Shown piece after piece: positions 1 to 11,600 of a stretch of DNA of 64,000 nucleotides. The notes under the pieces are model-generated. The model searched no databases. It saw only the letters and a program-made list of their open reading frames with translations, and had not been told where the DNA came from. A program made the translations under genes and the position numbers. The stretch spans positions 1-64,000 of the forward strand of contig CAJNOL010001391.1 in NCBI GenBank assembly GCA_905250125.1. Direction: 5' to 3'. The stretch is from Rotaria sordida. Taxonomy: Eukaryota > Rotifera > Eurotatoria > Philodinida > Philodinidae. Position 1 is the stretch's first letter. Every line of letters starts with the position of its first letter.

Positions 1-240
1 CGTGACAGACAGGCTTTGAACCCATCACAGACCGTGACAGACAGGCTCTGCTTCGTCATGAACCACGAAAGCGATTGAACGGAGACGAATATTAATAGAG
101 GGAAAAAAATATTCGGTAAATTTTTCCTTTAAGCTTTTTGAGTTTGTAAAGAAGGTTTCACTTGATTATTAATAACTGCTACATCGTGTTTCACATTTTT
201 AATCCCGCAAGGGATTGCGCTAACAGCTTTTTTTTCTTAT
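1..240. repeat. Dispersed repeat, copy 1
   Basis: This stretch begins with CACAGACCGTGACAGAC-type motifs (1-50) and ends with a block at about 169-233 containing GCTACATCGTGTTTCACATT followed by AATCCCGCAAGGGATTGCGC. A second copy with the same order of blocks lies at about 45575-45845, and the ending block recurs inverted at about 17926-17965. No open coding frame fits it. I see a dispersed element of unknown class; the shared blocks are directly visible, the classification is not. Confidence 0.5.
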
Positions 241-910
241 TGTATAATATCAATTCGCATCAATAAAAGACAAACACTTTAAAAGAAACGATTCGTGTCG
301 ATCTAGTAATTGTCGCACACGTCGCAAGCAAAAACAGTGACCGAAATGATTGTTTTTCCTTTTATGGAAATCATTCCAAACAAAGATATCATCGTAGAAT
401 AGTGAGGAACGTAGATCAGTCATAAACATGGTTTTTAATCTTCTTTGAATATAATTTTTTATGTAAAATTCAAAAGGGTGCTTACAAGTGAATTTGAACA
501 TAATTATATGCTGAAACGACGAGACAGCGATGCGCATCAGTCGAAGGCTCACTCAGAACTTTTGTAGCAATATACGTTGTTGAGATTCTGGAAGAAGAGA
601 ATACAGAGGAAATAGCCACGCAAGATGCAGGAAAGTGTAAGCTGTAAGATTCTCATTTCTGAGATGTCTATGACTCTTGTCCCACACTACGGATTAGGCT
701 AGATGACAATTATATTTAATCCCGATCTTCTACGAGAACGAGATGTCTCATGTAACAAAAAGAAAACATTCTTAGCGGTTATTGATATATTGATAAAGGG
801 ACGTTATGGAGATTCAGTAAGGTTTTATTTATATTAATAAAACCAAGAAAATATAATAATAAAGATAGAAAGATGAGAAATAATATGAATATGAAAAAAC
901 AATAATAATA

Positions 911-1669
911 TAGGATGGATAAAAATATTTTTTCAGGGGGTAACGCTATGATTTCAAAGAACATTCATAACAAATTTTGATACCAAATTAAAGCGCATCA
1001 AAAATATGATTTATCGATGCTAAATAGTAAAGGTTATGGTAACTTTACAGTGTTGAATTCAGGACATGCCTAGAGTTTTACACCATATTGATATCGAAAG
1101 ATTACTTTCATGAGGAAGTTCAAACTAGATCTTATTGAAAATGATGAATAATATAAAGTACTATTTATCTCTTAAGATTTCATGAATATGACCAATAATC
1201 AGTGTGCTCACCATTAGCTTTCTTTGCAGTATGAAGATTAGACGGATATGGACATGACATAGTTTCAAATAACTGAATGTTTTTCTCCATGTTAGTCAAA
1301 ATATCAAAAATATATTTTTCAGAGTTTCTTCACCCTAAAAATTGTGTTCCGTCTCTAATAGCATTTTGTTTTAGTTTCATTTTTGATTATTGCTCCAATA
1401 TTTTCGGGTCAGGTGTCAAGTAAATTGTGCTGTCCATCATTTTCAATGAGATCTAGTTTGAACTTCCTCATGAAAGTAATCTTTCGACATCAGTATGGTG
1501 TAAAACTCTAGGCATGTCCTGAATTCAACACTGTAAAATTCCCATAACCTTTACTATTTAGCATCGATAAATCCCATTTTCGATACACTTTAATTTGGTA
1601 TAAAATTTGTTATGGATGCTATTTGAAATCATAGCGTTATCCCCTGGAAAAAGATTTTTACCCACCCTG
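911..1669. mobile_element. Foldback (MITE-like) element with ~240-bp inverted arms
   Basis: The left arm (911 to about 1150) and right arm (about 1430-1669) are imperfect inverted copies, both passing through TAACGCTATGATTTCAAA-like sequence and the GAATTCAGGACATGCCTAGA block. The element ends read TAGGATGGATAAAAAT and, inverted, CAGGGTGGGTAAAAAT. A TA dinucleotide flanks both ends (909-910 and 1670-1671), as expected for a Tc1/mariner-mobilised non-autonomous element. No transposase frame is present in the roughly 280-bp spacer. Confidence 0.8.
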
Positions 1670-1679
1670 TAGAAAAAGG

Positions 1680-1893
1680 TGAATTAACCATATATCACCG
1701 AAGAGAGAAAACCAATAAGTATATCACTGGAAAAGAGGAACAACAACTGAGAGAAAGCTTACAAGATTGTATCGAAGATATCTTATTTCTCGATAGTCAA
1801 AAATTTTCAGTTCATTTATCAGACAAGAAGTTTTCGCTGGACAGTTTTTCCATTCAGACATTATTGATTGAAACTATAACATTGTGTATCACG
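1680..1893 (+). pseudogene. Coding-like exon remnant beside foldback element
   Basis: A frame stays open for about 70 codons from just after the foldback element to a TAG at 1893. The hydrophilic translation (Lys/Glu/Gln/Asp-rich, for example RREKTNKYITGKEEQQLRES) is unlike the random translations of the AT-rich spacer, so it may be a piece of a real exon cut off by the element. No start, no recognisable domain and no family assignment. Low confidence. Confidence 0.25.
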
Positions 1894-1956
1894 TAGGCTT
1901 CAGCCAGAGCTACAAACAATACCACCTAGAAAGCATTGTTGGCCGAAAACCATAAG

Positions 1957-2047
1957 ATGTGAGTGTGAGGTATAGATATGTGGGTGCCAGTATGTGAACC
2001 ACCGACACTCACCCCCACCCACATTCACATTCACACTCAAACCTGTA
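1957..2047. repeat. Telomere-like GT-rich/CA-rich hairpin 1
   Basis: A G-rich half (about 1957-1992, with GTGAGTGTGAGG and ATGTGGGTG) is followed after a short spacer by a C-rich half (about 2002-2043, with ACTCACCCCCACCCACATTC). The G-rich strand points right then left, the order seen at head-to-head telomere fusions. The units resemble but do not perfectly repeat TGTGGG, the bdelloid telomere unit known for Adineta vaga. Confidence 0.6.
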
Positions 2048-4189
2048 AGCGTGAATGTGTCGATATGTGGTTGCAAGTTCATTTTTTCATTTCATCCGCA
2101 CCCACCCTTTTCGACACTGAGATAGAAAAAAATTATTTAGGGTTTCAAAATGTATTAGAACTGAGTTATTTTGTTTAAAATACAAACTAGCTATATTTGA
2201 ATAAAAAGATACCCTCTAGGGTAGTTCGAGTCTCTTTAGGGAAAAACATGCGCTAGCAATGGTAAGACCTCTGAAGGGAGCGTTGGTGGTGTTTGATCAT
2301 GGCTATAACTAACATTGTACTTGATGCCATCCAATAGCTCTCGTTGAGTTCGATCAGGAAATTTTTTTTTCACGAATTAAATAAGTCGATAATTAAGTAG
2401 TCAATGAAAATATACAATTTTTTCATAAAGTTAGTGTGGTAAAACAAATCCTTTAAAATTTTCTTGTAGTTTTTGAAAAGAAATCTTTTTTAAAGATTTG
2501 ATTTTAGTATTAAATTCGATACGCTTTCTGACACATTTGACATCTTCCTCCATTCATTTCTGAGCAAATTTCTCGATGAAACAATGTGAATCCTGTGCTA
2601 TCATTACCTATGCAACTTTATGTCTCATTTACAAGTTGATTAGTTTTTTGAAAATTTTTTTCGAAAACATGTATCTATGTCAATTTTTATTGTGTAAATT
2701 TGATCTAGATACTCTATTTATATAATAGAAAGTTTATATTGGTTAAATATGAAGATGTTTTGTCCCTGTGTTACATTGGACGATACGACTTTTGTCCATC
2801 GACTTTCAAACTTTGAAGCTTTTCTGAAACTTTCTTCTAAAAAGCGTTAAGAAGATTTTATACATCGTGAAGTTCTTTGCAAGATCCACTTAATTAAAGT
2901 TGTGCTCGAAATAATTATCAAATTGAAAAACTATTTGTCATCAAGAAAAATTGGTTTGAAAAAATGGATTCTTTCGAAAAATCTAATTTTTCCATATCAA
3001 AATTCAACTTTCTGAGGAACTTAAAAGATGCATATTTGTTCAGCTTTGATGAATTCTTTTCAAGAAGATTATGCTCAAACGGAACGAGCATAATAGAAGG
3101 ACGAAGATGTTAGAGAAACATTGAACATATTATTATTTTCTCGATTTTTTAAGCCCCTTATTTGTTTATGACCTGTAACTTTGTCAAATTACACCGAACA
3201 AATATGAAAAGCTTTCATAACCACAATATGATGTAAGGAATCAATTCATAGAGAACAATTAAATATCAATTTTGACTATAAGATCGACTTTGTCGATGGA
3301 AGCAAAGGTTCTCTCAGAATCAGGGATGGCTCGAGCAGAAAGATGACTTCCCAATCTTTAGAAATTTTCGATTTTTTCCTCAGCAAATTTCCAATGTTTC
3401 ATTCTTTTTTCTTGCCTACCAATTCACAAAAAAAAACGCCCAATCTCCCGCTCTGAAATCGTAGCCCTTTCACGATTCCCATGCTTACAATGCCAATGAA
3501 AAATCTTAGAAAAACATAATGTCTCGGCAATCTACAATTGAGAAATCTCAAGAAAATCTAGAAAATTGATCAACTATATAGGCTTAAATCAGAGAGAATT
3601 TCTTTCGATTGAAATCACCTTGGAGAGCAATTTAAAAAACTCTAATATTTCATCCCTAAGCCAATATTTTTAATGATCAATCAGTTAGTAAAACGAAGAT
3701 AAAGTTTGTGCATGCTCAATTTTAGGTCACCAAGTTGGTTATGTTCATAGTGATATTAGAACCAAAAACATGATTGTTTATGGTCATAATATATATATTA
3801 TTGATTATAATAGTGCTATGAAACCCGAGATTCTCAGTTATTATCAAGGATATTTATCAACTACTTCAAAGAGTATTTTGAAAATCCTCAAGTCAAATAT
3901 TCAGCAATCTTAAATAAATGAAAAGATATCATTGTGCTATGCCGACGATGGTATATCATATCTAAAAACTATTTTGTTGTTTAAATCATATTTTCAAAAA
4001 TATACATTAATAATTAAAACAACAATTGAAAATCGTATGCCTTGTCATATTTTACCAACGTATGAATATGCCATGAAGCAATCAAGATATTACTAAAACA
4101 ATTACATATTTAGAAAAAAATCGTAGTACTTTATCAATTGATTATTTACATAAAACTACTAAATGTACATTAGAGAACGAAGCTAAAGG

Positions 4190-4275
4190 TGAGGATGTGA
4201 GTATGGGATGTGCGAGTGTGGGTGCCGATGGGCTGAAGGCATAGGCTCAAACCTCTACTCATACTCACACTCTGT
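4190..4275. repeat. Telomere-like GT-rich/CA-rich hairpin 2
   Basis: The G-rich half (GGTGAGGATGTGAGTATGGG and GTGTGGGTG, about 4190-4222) is followed by a C-rich half (CTACTCATACTCACACTC, about 4254-4272). It interrupts the decayed kinase-like gene between two coding-quality segments. Confidence 0.55.
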
Positions 4276-4987
4276 TTATGGATGAATTAAAAGGTGAATT
4301 CATTACAAGATTTAATCAATTAAACGCACAAATTAAACGTGTTGAACAAAAAATTGAAGATGTTGATAAAAGAGTTAATAAAAAAGTTGATCAACTTCCT
4401 CAAAAAATTGATAATAATCATGAAACAAATGCAACATAATTAATATTAAATCGACTTCATGCTGATCATAATCTCGATGTTTCTTACATGCCAAACTAAT
4501 CGAACATTTAGTGAAAATTATTCTATATATACTAAAGATTTATTTAATCGTTTTCAAAAATATTTACACCCTAATTATGAACATTTATGGACAAAGAATC
4601 ATCAAGATATGTTAATTTCTATTAAACCACAACAAATAGAATTCGATATTTTGAGTTTTGGTTTTCAACATTCGTCAGAAGAACACACACTTATTGAATC
4701 TTCAAATTTAGAAGCTATTTTTGCATCATCATCATATAGCTATTTAAAACTACTTAACGCAAATACAGTAATATTTGCTGAATTTTTCTGCCTCATTCCT
4801 GACTTTCACAATGATAATCCTTTAATTTGTGACAAAAAGGTATTACTAGTAGTTTATCAACATTTTGGAATTTATTCGTAACACTCTCTATTTTATCATT
4901 ATTTATTCTAGAATATTTCATCAAATCTAATCAATACTAAAAGAAAAAAATCATCATTTAAGTTGTTCCAAAAGCTTCTCTGGCTAG

Positions 4988-5065
4988 AACGTGTGGGTGA
5001 GGATGGGTATGGGTGTGAGTGTGGTAGAACAGAAGACACACACCCACACCGGTACTCACTCTCAA
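4988..5065. repeat. Telomere-like GT-rich/CA-rich hairpin 3
   Basis: GTGTGGGTGAGGATGGGTAT and GGGTGTGAGTGTGG (about 4990-5023) are followed by CACACACCCACACCGGTACT and CACTC (about 5037-5063). This is the best-formed of the series and the closest to TGTGGG units. Confidence 0.6.
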
Positions 5066-5847
5066 ATCAAATTAATTCATTGTATTCAAAGTTCTTTTTA
5101 AAAATCAAAGATAAATGTTCTTAGTTGAAAAAAGAATTTCCATATGTCATAATCAAGATCATTATCCATTTGATTAGTTAATTTAACAGATACTTTTGTT
5201 CTTTTTCTGTTTTCTATCATAATCTTCCATAATAACATCAGATCATTGCTCAATGATTGAATATACAAATTTCGATAAGGAAGAAAAAGTTAATAATTTA
5301 TATGTACATAACATCTGTGTTGATGTTTCATGTATATAGAGAGATGACATTGTTAACTAAAAACATTTGAAATAATTTGGTTACCAGAACATATTCCGAA
5401 TGATATTCAATTAATTGAAGCAATTAAAACAAAACTTCATGAACTTAAACAAATCATAATTGGTTAACAAAATTTTTCTTTTATTACAAAACGAATTCTT
5501 CCTTTTTTTTCCTCTTCATAGAAAACAATGAAAACGAAGAAGAATGTCATCATTCTAAATTACTGAATGATAATAGTTCAAGTAATAGTGATGCTGAACA
5601 AATCCCTATTGCTTTAACATTAACACATGAAGTACCACTTGAAAACTTATCAAATACTCTTCATCAATCAGATAATGAAAATGAAGAAGAACAAGCAAGA
5701 CAAGTTTTATTAGAACAAAATAATAGTAGTGAACATGAAGATGATGATACAATCTTATTGTGACCATCGATTTGTCTAAAACGTATATTACAAACGATGC
5801 TTGTAATTCAATTAAATTAATCGTTGTTTTCTTTTTATTAATTATGA

Positions 5848-7939
5848 TTATTCATGATTATCACTACATAAAGTTTTAATTAAACGTTCTAAATCATCAT
5901 GTTTATAAATTTTATAATAATGATTTAAACCAATATTGAATAGAGCCCAATCAGGAGCTTCTTTTTTAAAATCTTCTTGAACAAAAACAGGATAAATTTT
6001 AATTTTTTTATTAATAGCAAATTCCCATTCCCTTCGACAAAAATATGATGCACAATATGCATTACTAAGAAGAACAAAAACAACTTTTGATTGACGAATA
6101 CCACTTGTTATTGTATCAACCATATTATCTTTCATACAATTTCTATCAACCCAAATATTTGTAAAAAGATTCGCTTTTTCTAATGCTTGAACAAATTCAT
6201 CACATTGACGTGTATCACGATGACAATAGGAAATAAATGCTTGTCGACTATTTCTATTAATTGATACTTAACAAAAAAAAATAAACAAAAGAAAAACATA
6301 ATCGTTTTTTTAGAAAAAGATTATAGTCTTTACTTGGAAGCTCTTTTTCTTGCTCTGATACAAGATTTTGACGAATTTGTTCGATAATTTTTTTTATCCT
6401 TGGATCAGTACCAAATAAAAAATTAGCTTTTGTTGTTAAAAATTCGTTTAATTCGAAATTATTTTTTAAATCTTGTTTCATATCTGGTGATGAAGAAATT
6501 TTACAAAGAATTTTAAGTGCATATAAATGATGCTGTTCTGCATAAGTAACTATTTTGGATATGTATGGGAGTGTTTGTTTTTTAAAAAAATCTTGAGTAA
6601 GAAATCGAAGTAAATAAAGAAGAAGTAGTTCAAATGATATTCCTTTATATTGAATACTTCCTTCAGCAACTGCTCGATCAATAAAATCAAATATAAGTTT
6701 TACTATATCTTGAGCCATATGCGGGTTTTCCTTTTGTAAATCTTTAAAATCTTGAAAACTCATTAGACTTGATAATGTTGATACAGCCATTAAACGAACA
6801 CGTTCATATTTTGCATCAATATAAGGAATTATTATTTGAGATGCATTTAAATTTTCATCTGAACGTTTATTCGAACGCAATAAACGAAGAACTTGATTGG
6901 GTTCATCTAATGATAAACAATCATTAATATTTTCATCATCATTCAGATCTCTTGATGTATCATACCATTTATTAAGAAATATCAGTGCTACATCAACTAA
7001 TGAAGTAATATCATTTGAATTAGATTGTATCGCTTCATCTCGAATAATATTTGATCCTAATAATCGAAAAATTATTAAAGAAAATAGATTAATATTAAAT
7101 GGATTTGCTAGTTGTGCATCATCATCATTTTTATTTCCTAATGCTCTATTAATAATATGAATCCAATTTTCTGTTGGTACACAATTGGTAAGTATAGCAA
7201 GAATACCACGAAGACAATAAAGAAATAATTTATTTTGTTCAAAATTTTTTTCACTTAACACTATTCGAACATATTTTGCAAGTAAATAAATATATTTTTT
7301 TTTATCATCATTTTTTAAAATTCCTCTATTTTCATCAAATAATGCAACAGCAAATGTACAACATCCAATAAAAAATGTATGACGATAACTTACATGCATA
7401 TTTTTATTGAATTTCATATCATATAAATAATTTTTGGCATGACGATGAATAAGACATAGATTAAGTTCATTATTAAGATTTCTTGGAGGTGGATTAAGAT
7501 CCTTAAAACATAATCGATATGTAAATGATCGTGCATCAAGCATACGCATAAGATAAATCAACATTTCATCTTCTTCATGTGTATTATCATTAGATGATTG
7601 TTCATCACGAATAAATATAACAGCTTGTTTTAAATCATCAATTTGTTTTGTTCGAAATAAACATGTACGAAATAATTCAATAATATTTTCATTATTTATT
7701 GTTGATTGTAAATCAAAAACACAATATTCAACAAACGATAATTGAAGATTTGAATATAGATCAATAAATTTTCTTTCATCATTTGTTAATCTATCATTTG
7801 ATATCCATTTTCTAATAATATTATTAATAATTAAATCAAAACGACGATCTAATGTATTACCAATACTTAAATAATCTTTCGATTTTTCGAGTTCTTGTAA
7901 TTGTAATAATAATGAATTCAAATCATTATGATTTGTCAT
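5848..7939 (-). CDS. ARM-like/TIR-domain protein (SARM1-like architecture)
   Basis: Two exons, 7939-6334 and 6266-5848, joined across a 67-bp GTAAAG...TTAAG intron, give about 674 residues. Residues 1-535 are all-helical and Leu-rich, with armadillo/HEAT-like character (for example ERVRLMAVSTLSSLMSF). The C-terminal TIR domain (about 545-640) starts with AFISYCHRD and contains VVFVLLSNAYCASYFCRREW; Glu615 in the CxxE motif falls where SARM1 and plant TIR NADases carry their catalytic glutamate. The TIR half is only recovered after splicing. Family knowledge: ARM-TIR proteins such as SARM1 cleave NAD+ or signal in innate immunity. Unlike SARM1, no tandem SAM domains separate the parts. Enzyme activity is inferred. 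It lies immediately 3' and convergent to the decayed kinase-like gene. Confidence 0.85.
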
Positions 7940-8499
7940 TTTAATTGAAACTTGTTGATAATCTTATCAATAAAAAAAGTCGCCTGTTGTTGACATTGAA
8001 AAAAAACTCTGTGACAGAATGTAAACGCACTTAAGAAACTGTTGCTTTTTTTTCTTCCTTCTTTAGCTCTTTAAGAATATGTAGAAGGATGAGATGAAAA
8101 AAAAAAAGAATGAAAAATGTACCTCAATGGCAAAAAACAACATAATTTGCCAATTGTGTACACTACATAGTAGTATTTACCAATGCGACAGTTGACATCA
8201 CAAACAGTCAGCCGTTTGAGTGATGAAAGTTTGTTTTCATTCTAATTCCACTATGCAAATCACGACTGAATTCAAAAGAAAGAGATTACCTAATATTCTT
8301 TATACTTTCATTGAAAAAATATAACTCTATTCAATGAATTCATACAACTGCACACAATTAATTTTCTTTCAATAGACAAGTCTATCATCACATTACTTGT
8401 CAAGTCTCCAAGAAATTCTCAACTCCAATATATTTTTATTATTTACGATATAATTCATCGTGAAAAAACGAAGGAAGAATATGCCTGTCTTTCGACTGC

Positions 8500-8830
8500 C
8501 TTATGGTATGTGTTGCTGCTTAGCAACAGATTTATTAGCCCGATATCTACCCTACAACTGATACTAGCTGTAGCTCTACATAGAAAGTCAGCCTGATGCA
8601 CAGTTCTTGCGCTCAATCGCTTAAACTCTCCATATATACTGACTAATCACATACTAGCTACGAGGACAGATAAATATCACAACTTAGTCAGCATGCTATC
8701 GGACGGCTGATCCGAGACAAATAGCCGTCAGTAACTTGTCCAGGGTCATTCCATGGCTGATAGTACCGAGATTTGAACACAGTAACTATTGGATACATGT
8801 CGAACAGCATAGCCACTCAGCCATGAGGAT
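8500..8830 (-). mobile_element. tRNA-derived SINE
   Basis: On the minus strand the head carries an RNA polymerase III A box (TGGCTGAGTGGC at 8823-8812) and, about 33 nt on, a B box (TGTTCAAATCTC, about 8779-8768). The spacing is tRNA-like, but stem pairing is poor, so this is not a working tRNA gene. An unrelated body of about 270 bp follows. Parts of the body (GACTAAGTT...GATA and AAGCRATTGAGCG) recur at about 19858-20010, suggesting a second decayed copy. Confidence 0.5.
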
Positions 8831-8857
8831 CGATCCATTTTGACAAATGTAAGACTT

Positions 8858-9313
8858 ACGAGGAAAACCTCTTCAGATGCCTCCTTCCTGTTTCAACAAC
8901 TTTTTGCCTATAGATACTGTATAGTGTAATAATAAAAATCCTAAAAACATTTGAGTTTTTATTGAGATTTGACTAAGCTATCGAATTTTTTTCTAAGAGG
9001 TCCTAAGTTTTTGGAAAACTCATGTTTTCGAATTTTGATCTGAAGCTTTGTACATATAGAGAACTCAATTAGAGTGATCTCATAAAAGACTAGTCTAGCT
9101 GGATTCCCTATGTGCACAAAGTTTCAGGCCGAAATTCGAAAATACGAGTTGTTCGAAAACCTAGGACCTCTAGAAAAAAAAAATCGATAACATAGTCAAA
9201 TCTCAATAGGAATCAAAATCCTTTTAGAACTTTTATTAGAATACTATGTAGTATCTATAGGTAAAAAAAATCATTGAAATTGAAAGGAAAGTATCTGAAG
9301 AGGTTCCCTTGTA
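8858..9313. mobile_element. Foldback element, ACGAGGAAAAC terminus
   Basis: The outer arms AGGAAAACCTCTTCAGATGC (8861-8880) and, inverted, GTATCTGAAGAGGTTCCCTT (9291-9310) pair, as do the inner blocks around TTTTTATTGAGATTTGACTA and TAGTCAAATCTCAATAGGAA. There is no coding capacity. The ACGAGGAAA terminus relates it to the foldback family seen at 14829, 22838, 28263, 35252 and 48924. Confidence 0.75.
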
Positions 9314-9872
9314 CGATAATGAAAGAAAAAATTATGTTTTTTATTATTAAAAAACAGGAACTAAGAGAGGAAGGAAAATCGTTTTTGTCTATGATTTCAT
9401 ATGCAATAGAGATGGACAACTTCACTATATCATGCTTCAACTCTATACCACTCCAGTCTTATTCTCTAAAATCTCATTCCAATTCCACTCCGGATCTACA
9501 TCAGCTTCATTACAACTCTACTCATCAATTGTTAAATTCTACTCCAACTCTAATAAGAAAAAGTGTCAACGTTGGAGCTAACTCCGCGTTATAGTTGTGT
9601 ATGTCTGATGTGCAATAGCCGTCGATGTCCTGATGAATGAAGATTACCCATTTAGATAAAAATATCTGAATAGGTACTTTCCATATTTTCAAGAAGTTCA
9701 CATATTGAATCATGTAAAAGAAAAACTAATCACAATACAAAAGACAACAATAATAATAAAGCTGCATGACAAGGTCTTTGATAAAATCGATACCAAAGTA
9801 TATTTGAAGAAATATAAATTTTTTACCTAAAACAAATACGAACAAAGCAGTACCATGCTGCCTGACTTTCAT

Positions 9873-9920
9873 TGGTGTAGGTGTGGGTGTCGATTGTCTA
9901 TTCTTTCACACCCATACAAT
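9873..9920. repeat. Telomere-like GT-rich/CA-rich hairpin 4
   Basis: A short example: GTGTAGGTGTGGGTGTCG followed by TTTCACACCCATAC. Same G-then-C order as the other hairpins. Confidence 0.5.
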
Positions 9921-11075
9921 CAAATATTCGATTTTGGTTTACATTTGATTCGATTGCACTATTAAAAATGCAGGATTTCATCACATACATTTTTTAAATT
10001 GCTTAGCTAATGTTATCAATGTTCAATTTGAAAAACAGGTTACGATAAGTAGAATGTATGCAAGTCAATGGTTTATAAATCATTCATTTCATAAAGACGA
10101 TTATCAATTGGTTTGAACTAAAAAAATCATGAAGATTATTATAATATTTTTGAAGATATTCAAGTGTTCCGTAGAATTTGAAACATAAATGCAATTTATA
10201 TTATACGTGACTTTTTCTAAGAATTTCTTTTTCATTCTTTCTATCATCATCTTTTTAGTAAATCTTTTTCGATATAATTATATCGGTAAACTTCAAATAT
10301 TTAACAAAGATAATTTCTGAAATTCTCGATGACGTATGGATTCCAAAGAACATAGACACAAAAGTCATTAACGATCACGCATTGCTCAAAGTCAAAAATG
10401 AATATGCATCATTTTGCATTTGAATAATTACCAACATAGCACAGCATGAGATGGACAGCTTTTATATATAAGGAAAAATGTGTCTTCCTCTTCTTTGCAT
10501 GAGTTGCATTTTGATGAAAAATGTTGGTAATAGTTGATAGGCTTAATCTCAATTACTGCAATTAAACTTTTTATTTCTACGCCACAAAGAAGAAATAACG
10601 ATGATAAAAATATAACTCAGGAAAAATATGACGTCATCAAATTAGTGATATTGCATCCGTTTGTTTACATAGTTTTGTTTTTCTCATTGACAAAAATAAC
10701 ATTCGCTGTCATGATAAGTTGCTTTGCTTTGGTTGATTTGATAGTGCAATATTTCTGTGAAACTATTTGACTGAGTCTTTCAATTCACCATCATATATAC
10801 TGAAAACCATCATTGAAGAAGAAAAAAGAAGTTTCAGTTCGATCAAACGATATATGATATATTCTTTTTTTAAGAACGGATGATTTCACTAGGTGAAACA
10901 CGTCTCATCCTTTAGAACTTTCTTGCATGTTGGACTTACCTCTATTTCTTTAGCACTATGTTGTTCTTTGAAAACGCCCTCCTTTTTGCCAAAAATTGTT
11001 ACTCGTCCTTTTTTAAAACCTTACAAACCTAAAGATTTCCTGTCATTATCAAACGCTGTATGACTTCTACCTATA

Positions 11076-11473
11076 AAGGGTGTTTCATAATAATTGAGGA
11101 TAAATTTGTTAATGGTATCTTTGACGTCGAGGACTGAGATTTTCATCTCATATGTATCTAATCAAGGTCTTTTATTACTGAACATTCCAGCTCTCTAGAT
11201 ATAACTAGTGATGAAATACATCGATAAGATTAAAATGCATAATTTTTGTCCGATTTTTCACAGTAGAAATAAAGCAAAAATCTAGTACGAAAATTTATGA
11301 ATTACAATCTTGTCGATATATTTCATCATTAGTTATAGCTAGAGAACTCAAACCTTCAGAATTAAAAGATCTCGATTAGACATATACGTGATAAAAATTT
11401 CACGCTTCTATGTCAAACAAGAGTATGAAAAATAGCATTAACAATTTATCCTTAATTATTATGAAACATCCTT
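11076..11473. mobile_element. TA-flanked foldback MITE
   Basis: The arms start AAGGGTGTTTCATAATAATT and end (inverted) AATTATTATGAAACATCCTT, and they pair over nearly the whole 398 bp. TA lies at both outer flanks (11074-11075 and 11474-11475). The GGGTGTTTC-type terminus and TA target site are typical of Tc1/mariner-derived MITEs. It lies about 130 bp upstream of the GPCR start, so it may carry promoter sequence. Confidence 0.8.
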
Positions 11474-11600
11474 TAGCACACACATCTATGAAGTCAGTAA
11501 CAATTATTGGATTAATAGTGCGAGCAGTAGATTTTTAAGCATATACATTTTACTTTCTCATATATAAAGATTACCAAGTACTCTTTAGAATAACATCAAT

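Larger units (their letters stand above)
241..3725. other. Repeat-rich intergenic stretch
   Basis: No intact gene is visible. It holds a TA-flanked foldback element (911-1669), a short coding-like remnant (about 1680-1893), a GT-rich/CA-rich hairpin (1957-2047) and about 1.6 kb of AT-rich sequence (2100-3725) in which I see nothing assignable. Short open frames here lack homology, splice context or amino-acid composition expected of a gene. Confidence 0.6.
3726..5763 (+). pseudogene. Decayed protein-kinase-like gene
   Basis: An acceptor (TTTTAG at 3720-3725) opens a frame containing GYVHSDIRTKNM, which matches the kinase catalytic loop (HxDxxxxN), followed by YIIDYNSAMKPE at the DFG position. 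This frame ends at a TAA (3911-3913). Coding-quality sequence continues in shifted frames: CYADDGISYLKTILLFK (about 3935-4095), a coiled-coil piece starting MDELKGEFITRFNQ (4278-4439), a 140-residue frame (4459-4881), then a last pair of exons (about 5378-5461 and 5521-5763) joined by a GT-AG intron and ending in a Glu/Asp/Asn-rich tail with TGA at 5761. A GT-rich hairpin (4190-4275) sits between two coding pieces. I read this as one frameshifted, interrupted gene; the kinase call rests on the catalytic loop only, and the parts may derive from more than one gene. Confidence 0.45.
7940..11600. other. Intergenic: SINE, foldbacks, hairpin
   Basis: The stretch holds the ARM-TIR promoter side, a tRNA-derived SINE (about 8500-8830), a foldback (8858-9313), a degenerate ACTCCAACTC-rich patch (about 9430-9560), a GT-rich hairpin (9873-9920) and a TA-flanked foldback (11076-11473). 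A 78-codon open frame at 10534-10770 has no start context or homology I can support. Confidence 0.6.

Noticed and set aside
250..552. 100-codon open frame on the minus strand
   Set aside because: No domain, Phe/His/Cys-rich composition typical of random AT-rich frames, and it overlaps the dispersed-repeat neighbourhood.
1900..2178. Overlapping open frames on both strands across 1900-2178
   Set aside because: They are low-complexity translations (Thr-His-Ile-His) of the GT-rich/CA-rich hairpin.
6897..7160. 87-codon plus-strand frame within the ARM-TIR gene
   Set aside because: Antisense shadow of a well-supported exon.
8760..8830. Functional tRNA gene on the minus strand
   Set aside because: A and B boxes are present, but acceptor and T-arm pairing is too poor and a SINE-like body follows.
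10534..10770. 78-codon plus-strand frame with hydrophobic segments
   Set aside because: Alternative start only, no homology, no splice or promoter context; hydrophobicity is expected from T-rich sequence.
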